Positions 62,653-64,000 of a stretch of DNA of 64,000 nucleotides are shown here, in pieces. A model generated the notes under the pieces. The model searched no databases. It was not told the DNA's origin and saw only the letters and a list, made by a program, of their open reading frames with translations. The stretch covers positions 3,162,001-3,226,000 of the forward strand of contig JAUSZU010000001.1 of NCBI GenBank assembly GCA_030817875.1, given 5' to 3'. This DNA comes from Flavobacterium sp. W4I14 (lineage in GTDB: Bacteria; Bacteroidota; Bacteroidia; Sphingobacteriales; Sphingobacteriaceae). The stretch's first letter is position 1, and every line of letters begins with the position of its first letter. The translations under genes were made by a program, and so were the position numbers.

Positions 62653-62856
62653 ATGTATATCGTTAAAGTTAAAGGCATAGCCAAAATTCCAGATTACGTA
62701 CAGTTAAGAGATGACAAGTTCACACTTTTAGCTTATTTTAGGGTTGATAGGCCTGATAAATCGTTGGAAAAACTCGGACTTGGCGACAAGCAAGAATACA
62801 TTATGGAAATGGTTAAAGATTTGCCTTTCGGGCAGATTGCAAAATTAGAAATATAA
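62653..62856 (+). CDS. Conserved small protein of unknown function
   Basis: About 67 residues from the chosen ATG (MYIVKVKGIAKIPDYVQLRD). A TTG three codons earlier is less likely. The product is a compact alpha/beta protein rich in charged residues (SLEKLGLGDKQEYIMEMVKD). It ends one base before the ftsE start, so the two are coupled. I do not recognise a family, but small proteins of this type sit next to ftsE in related genomes. Confidence 0.65.
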   Translation: MYIVKVKGIAKIPDYVQLRDDKFTLLAYFRVDRPDKSLEKLGLGDKQEYIMEMVKDLPFGQIAKLEI

Positions 62857-62857
62857 T

Positions 62858-63541
62858 ATGGCAGGCAACTCAGTAATTCATTTAAGCAATGTTGATGTTT
62901 TTCAACAGAAACATCTAGTCCTCTCAAACGTAAATTTACACATCGAAAAGGACGAATTTGTCTTCCTGATCGGTCAAACAGGTTCGGGTAAGAGCAGTTT
63001 GCTTAAAATATTATATGGCGACTTACATATTGGTAATGGCGAAGGCAATATTGCTGGTTTCGACCTTAAAAACCTAAAAGAAAGTCAGGTGCCGTTTTTA
63101 CGCCGTAAATTGGGTGTAGTTTTTCAGGATTTTCAATTGCTCACCGATAGAACCATTGAAAAAAACCTAGAATTTGTGCTTAAGGCAACAGGCTGGAAAG
63201 ACGAAAAACTAATTAACGAACGCATTAAAGATGTTTTAGACAAAGTTGGTTTGCGTTCTAAAATCAAAAAAATGCCGCACGAAATTTCTGGTGGCGAGCA
63301 GCAGCGTATTGTTATTGCAAGAGCTTTGTTAAATGATCCGGAAATTATTCTTGCTGATGAGCCTACAGGAAATTTAGATCCGGAAACATCAGAAGAAATT
63401 GTAACCCTTTTAAAACAAATTAGCCAGGCCGGAACTGCGGTTTTAATGGCAACACACGATTACCATATCATCCGTACTTTCCCTTCGCGCATTATTAAAT
63501 GCGAGAATGGAGTTGTGCACGAAGATGCGCAAATCGTATAA
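62858..63541 (+). CDS. ftsE: Cell-division ABC transporter ATP-binding protein FtsE
   Basis: This 227-residue ATPase has Walker A GQTGSGKS (39-46), Q-loop FQDFQLL, signature ISGGEQQR, Walker B ILADEPTGNLDP and the H-loop His in ATHDYHI. It most resembles FtsE, which with FtsX activates peptidoglycan amidases at the septum. No ftsX gene follows here; a spacer and grpE come next. A LolD-like lipoprotein-transport ATPase is the main alternative. Confidence 0.88.
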   Translation: MAGNSVIHLSNVDVFQQKHLVLSNVNLHIEKDEFVFLIGQTGSGKSSLLKILYGDLHIGNGEGNIAGFDLKNLKESQVPFLRRKLGVVFQDFQLLTDRTIEKNLEFVLKATGWKDEKLINERIKDVLDKVGLRSKIKKMPHEISGGEQQRIVIARALLNDPEIILADEPTGNLDPETSEEIVTLLKQISQAGTAVLMATHDYHIIRTFPSRIIKCENGVVHEDAQIV

Positions 63542-63548
63542 AAAAATT

Positions 63549-63616
63549 CTGACATCCGTCAGCTAATCAGCCAATCTGTTCAGATAAATACAAATAAATC
63601 TGACAGCTTGGCTGAT
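63549..63616. promoter_or_regulatory. Inverted repeats upstream of grpE
   Basis: CTGAC-ATCC-GTCAG (63549-63562) is a short palindrome. ATCAGCCAA (63566-63574) and TTGGCTGAT (63608-63616) are perfect arms 33 bases apart. They lie in the 129-base gap between ftsE and grpE and could form a hairpin or act as heat-shock control sites. No CIRCE element is present. Confidence 0.35.
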
Positions 63617-63670
63617 TTCCGTTTATGGCAAAATAGTTGAGATCAACACAAAAAAATTCAGCCCAGTATT

Positions 63671-64000
63671 ATGTTTAATAAGAAGAAAAATAACGATAAA
63701 GAAGAAAATATAATGAATCCTGAAAATACATCAGAAAATACTGCTGAGAATGTAGAGAATACTGATGCTCCTATCGCTGAAACTGAGCAGGCGCCCGAAT
63801 TATCTGCAGAAGAAAAATTGCAAGCGGAAGTTCAACAACTTAACGACAAATATTTACGTTTATACGCGGAGTTCGATAATTATAAACGTCGTACACAAAA
63901 AGAACGCGTAGAATTATTGCAAACGGCTGGTAAAGATGTAATTGTTTCACTTTTACCTGTTTTAGATGATTTTGACCGTGCATTAAAAGCAATGGAAACT
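63671..64000 (+). CDS. grpE: Nucleotide-exchange factor GrpE (3' end cut by window edge)
   Basis: At least 110 codons, open to the window end. The charged, disordered N-terminus (MFNKKKNNDKEENIMNPE) leads into a coiled coil and the GrpE core: LNDKYLRLYAEFDNYKRRTQ and KDVIVSLLPVLDDFDRALKA, the family signature. It releases ADP from DnaK. The ATG at 63671 is preferred; an internal ATG at 63713 (MNPENTSE) is possible. dnaJ commonly follows grpE in this group, beyond the window. Confidence 0.93.
   Translation, partial: MFNKKKNNDKEENIMNPENTSENTAENVENTDAPIAETEQAPELSAEEKLQAEVQQLNDKYLRLYAEFDNYKRRTQKERVELLQTAGKDVIVSLLPVLDDFDRALKAMET

Noticed and set aside
63542..63670. CIRCE element before grpE
   Set aside because: The TTAGCACTC/GAGTGCTAA arms are absent.
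1..64000. Transposase, integrase or complete insertion sequence
   Set aside because: No frame in the window shows a transposase or recombinase motif. The only mobile-looking items are short repeats and the DUF559 unit.

Overview
The window reads as a chromosome segment of a Bacteroidota bacterium, most like Pedobacter or a close relative in the Sphingobacteriaceae. The reasons are a SusC/SusD pair with a hybrid two-component regulator, a PorV-type type IX secretion protein with a C-terminal sorting-domain protein, TAnnTTTG-type promoters, AT-rich DNA, and many short palindromic intergenic repeats. The ends cut two genes: a hybrid sensor on the left (5' end missing) and grpE on the right (3' end missing).

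Layout. 1-9373: a polysaccharide-utilisation locus, with a frameshifted hybrid sensor-regulator convergent with a susC-susD-sulfatase operon. 9374-13937: an AraC regulator, an acetyltransferase and a small oxidoreductase-type accessory cluster in decay (a frameshifted cyclophilin-like gene, a cupin lipoprotein, an alpha/beta hydrolase, a short-chain dehydrogenase remnant). 14045-23303: a propeller-type sensor kinase with its LuxR response regulator, then a surface and secretion block (sorting-domain protein, PorV, a small secreted protein, a large collagen-like protein). 23562-26225: a GH5 endoglucanase and a divergent NmrA/HxlR pair with visible operators. 26496-35419: tRNA-Leu, hscB, rseP, dxr, a GH3-family gene and two glycosyltransferases. 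35552-40689: membrane and hypothetical genes plus a dihydroorotase homologue that has lost its metal ligands.

40749-47639 is a compact eight-gene NAD/ADP-ribose operon: NrtR, a Prs-like kinase, a deoxyribosyltransferase-like protein, an ADP-ribosylglycohydrolase-NADAR fusion, a macrodomain protein, KptA, a metallophosphoesterase and Nampt. Three matching 21-bp inverted-repeat operators lie at its two promoters. After an L,D-transpeptidase comes a complete histidine operon (hisG-D-C-B-H-A-F-IE, 49548-57751). It is preceded by a canonical promoter and a His-rich leader peptide, which predicts attenuation.

The most unusual structure is inside that operon. A DUF559 endonuclease-like ORF, bounded by copies of a GC-rich repeat encoding PPLGGWGL, is inserted between hisA and hisF and fused in frame to hisF. 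The same repeat pair, in the same arrangement, supplies the start of the GH3-family gene about 23 kb away. This points to a mobile repeat that creates new protein N-termini. The right end (57832-64000) carries a WD40 protein, an NlpC/P60 hydrolase, a universal stress protein, a ferredoxin, a LuxC-like reductase, ftsE and grpE.
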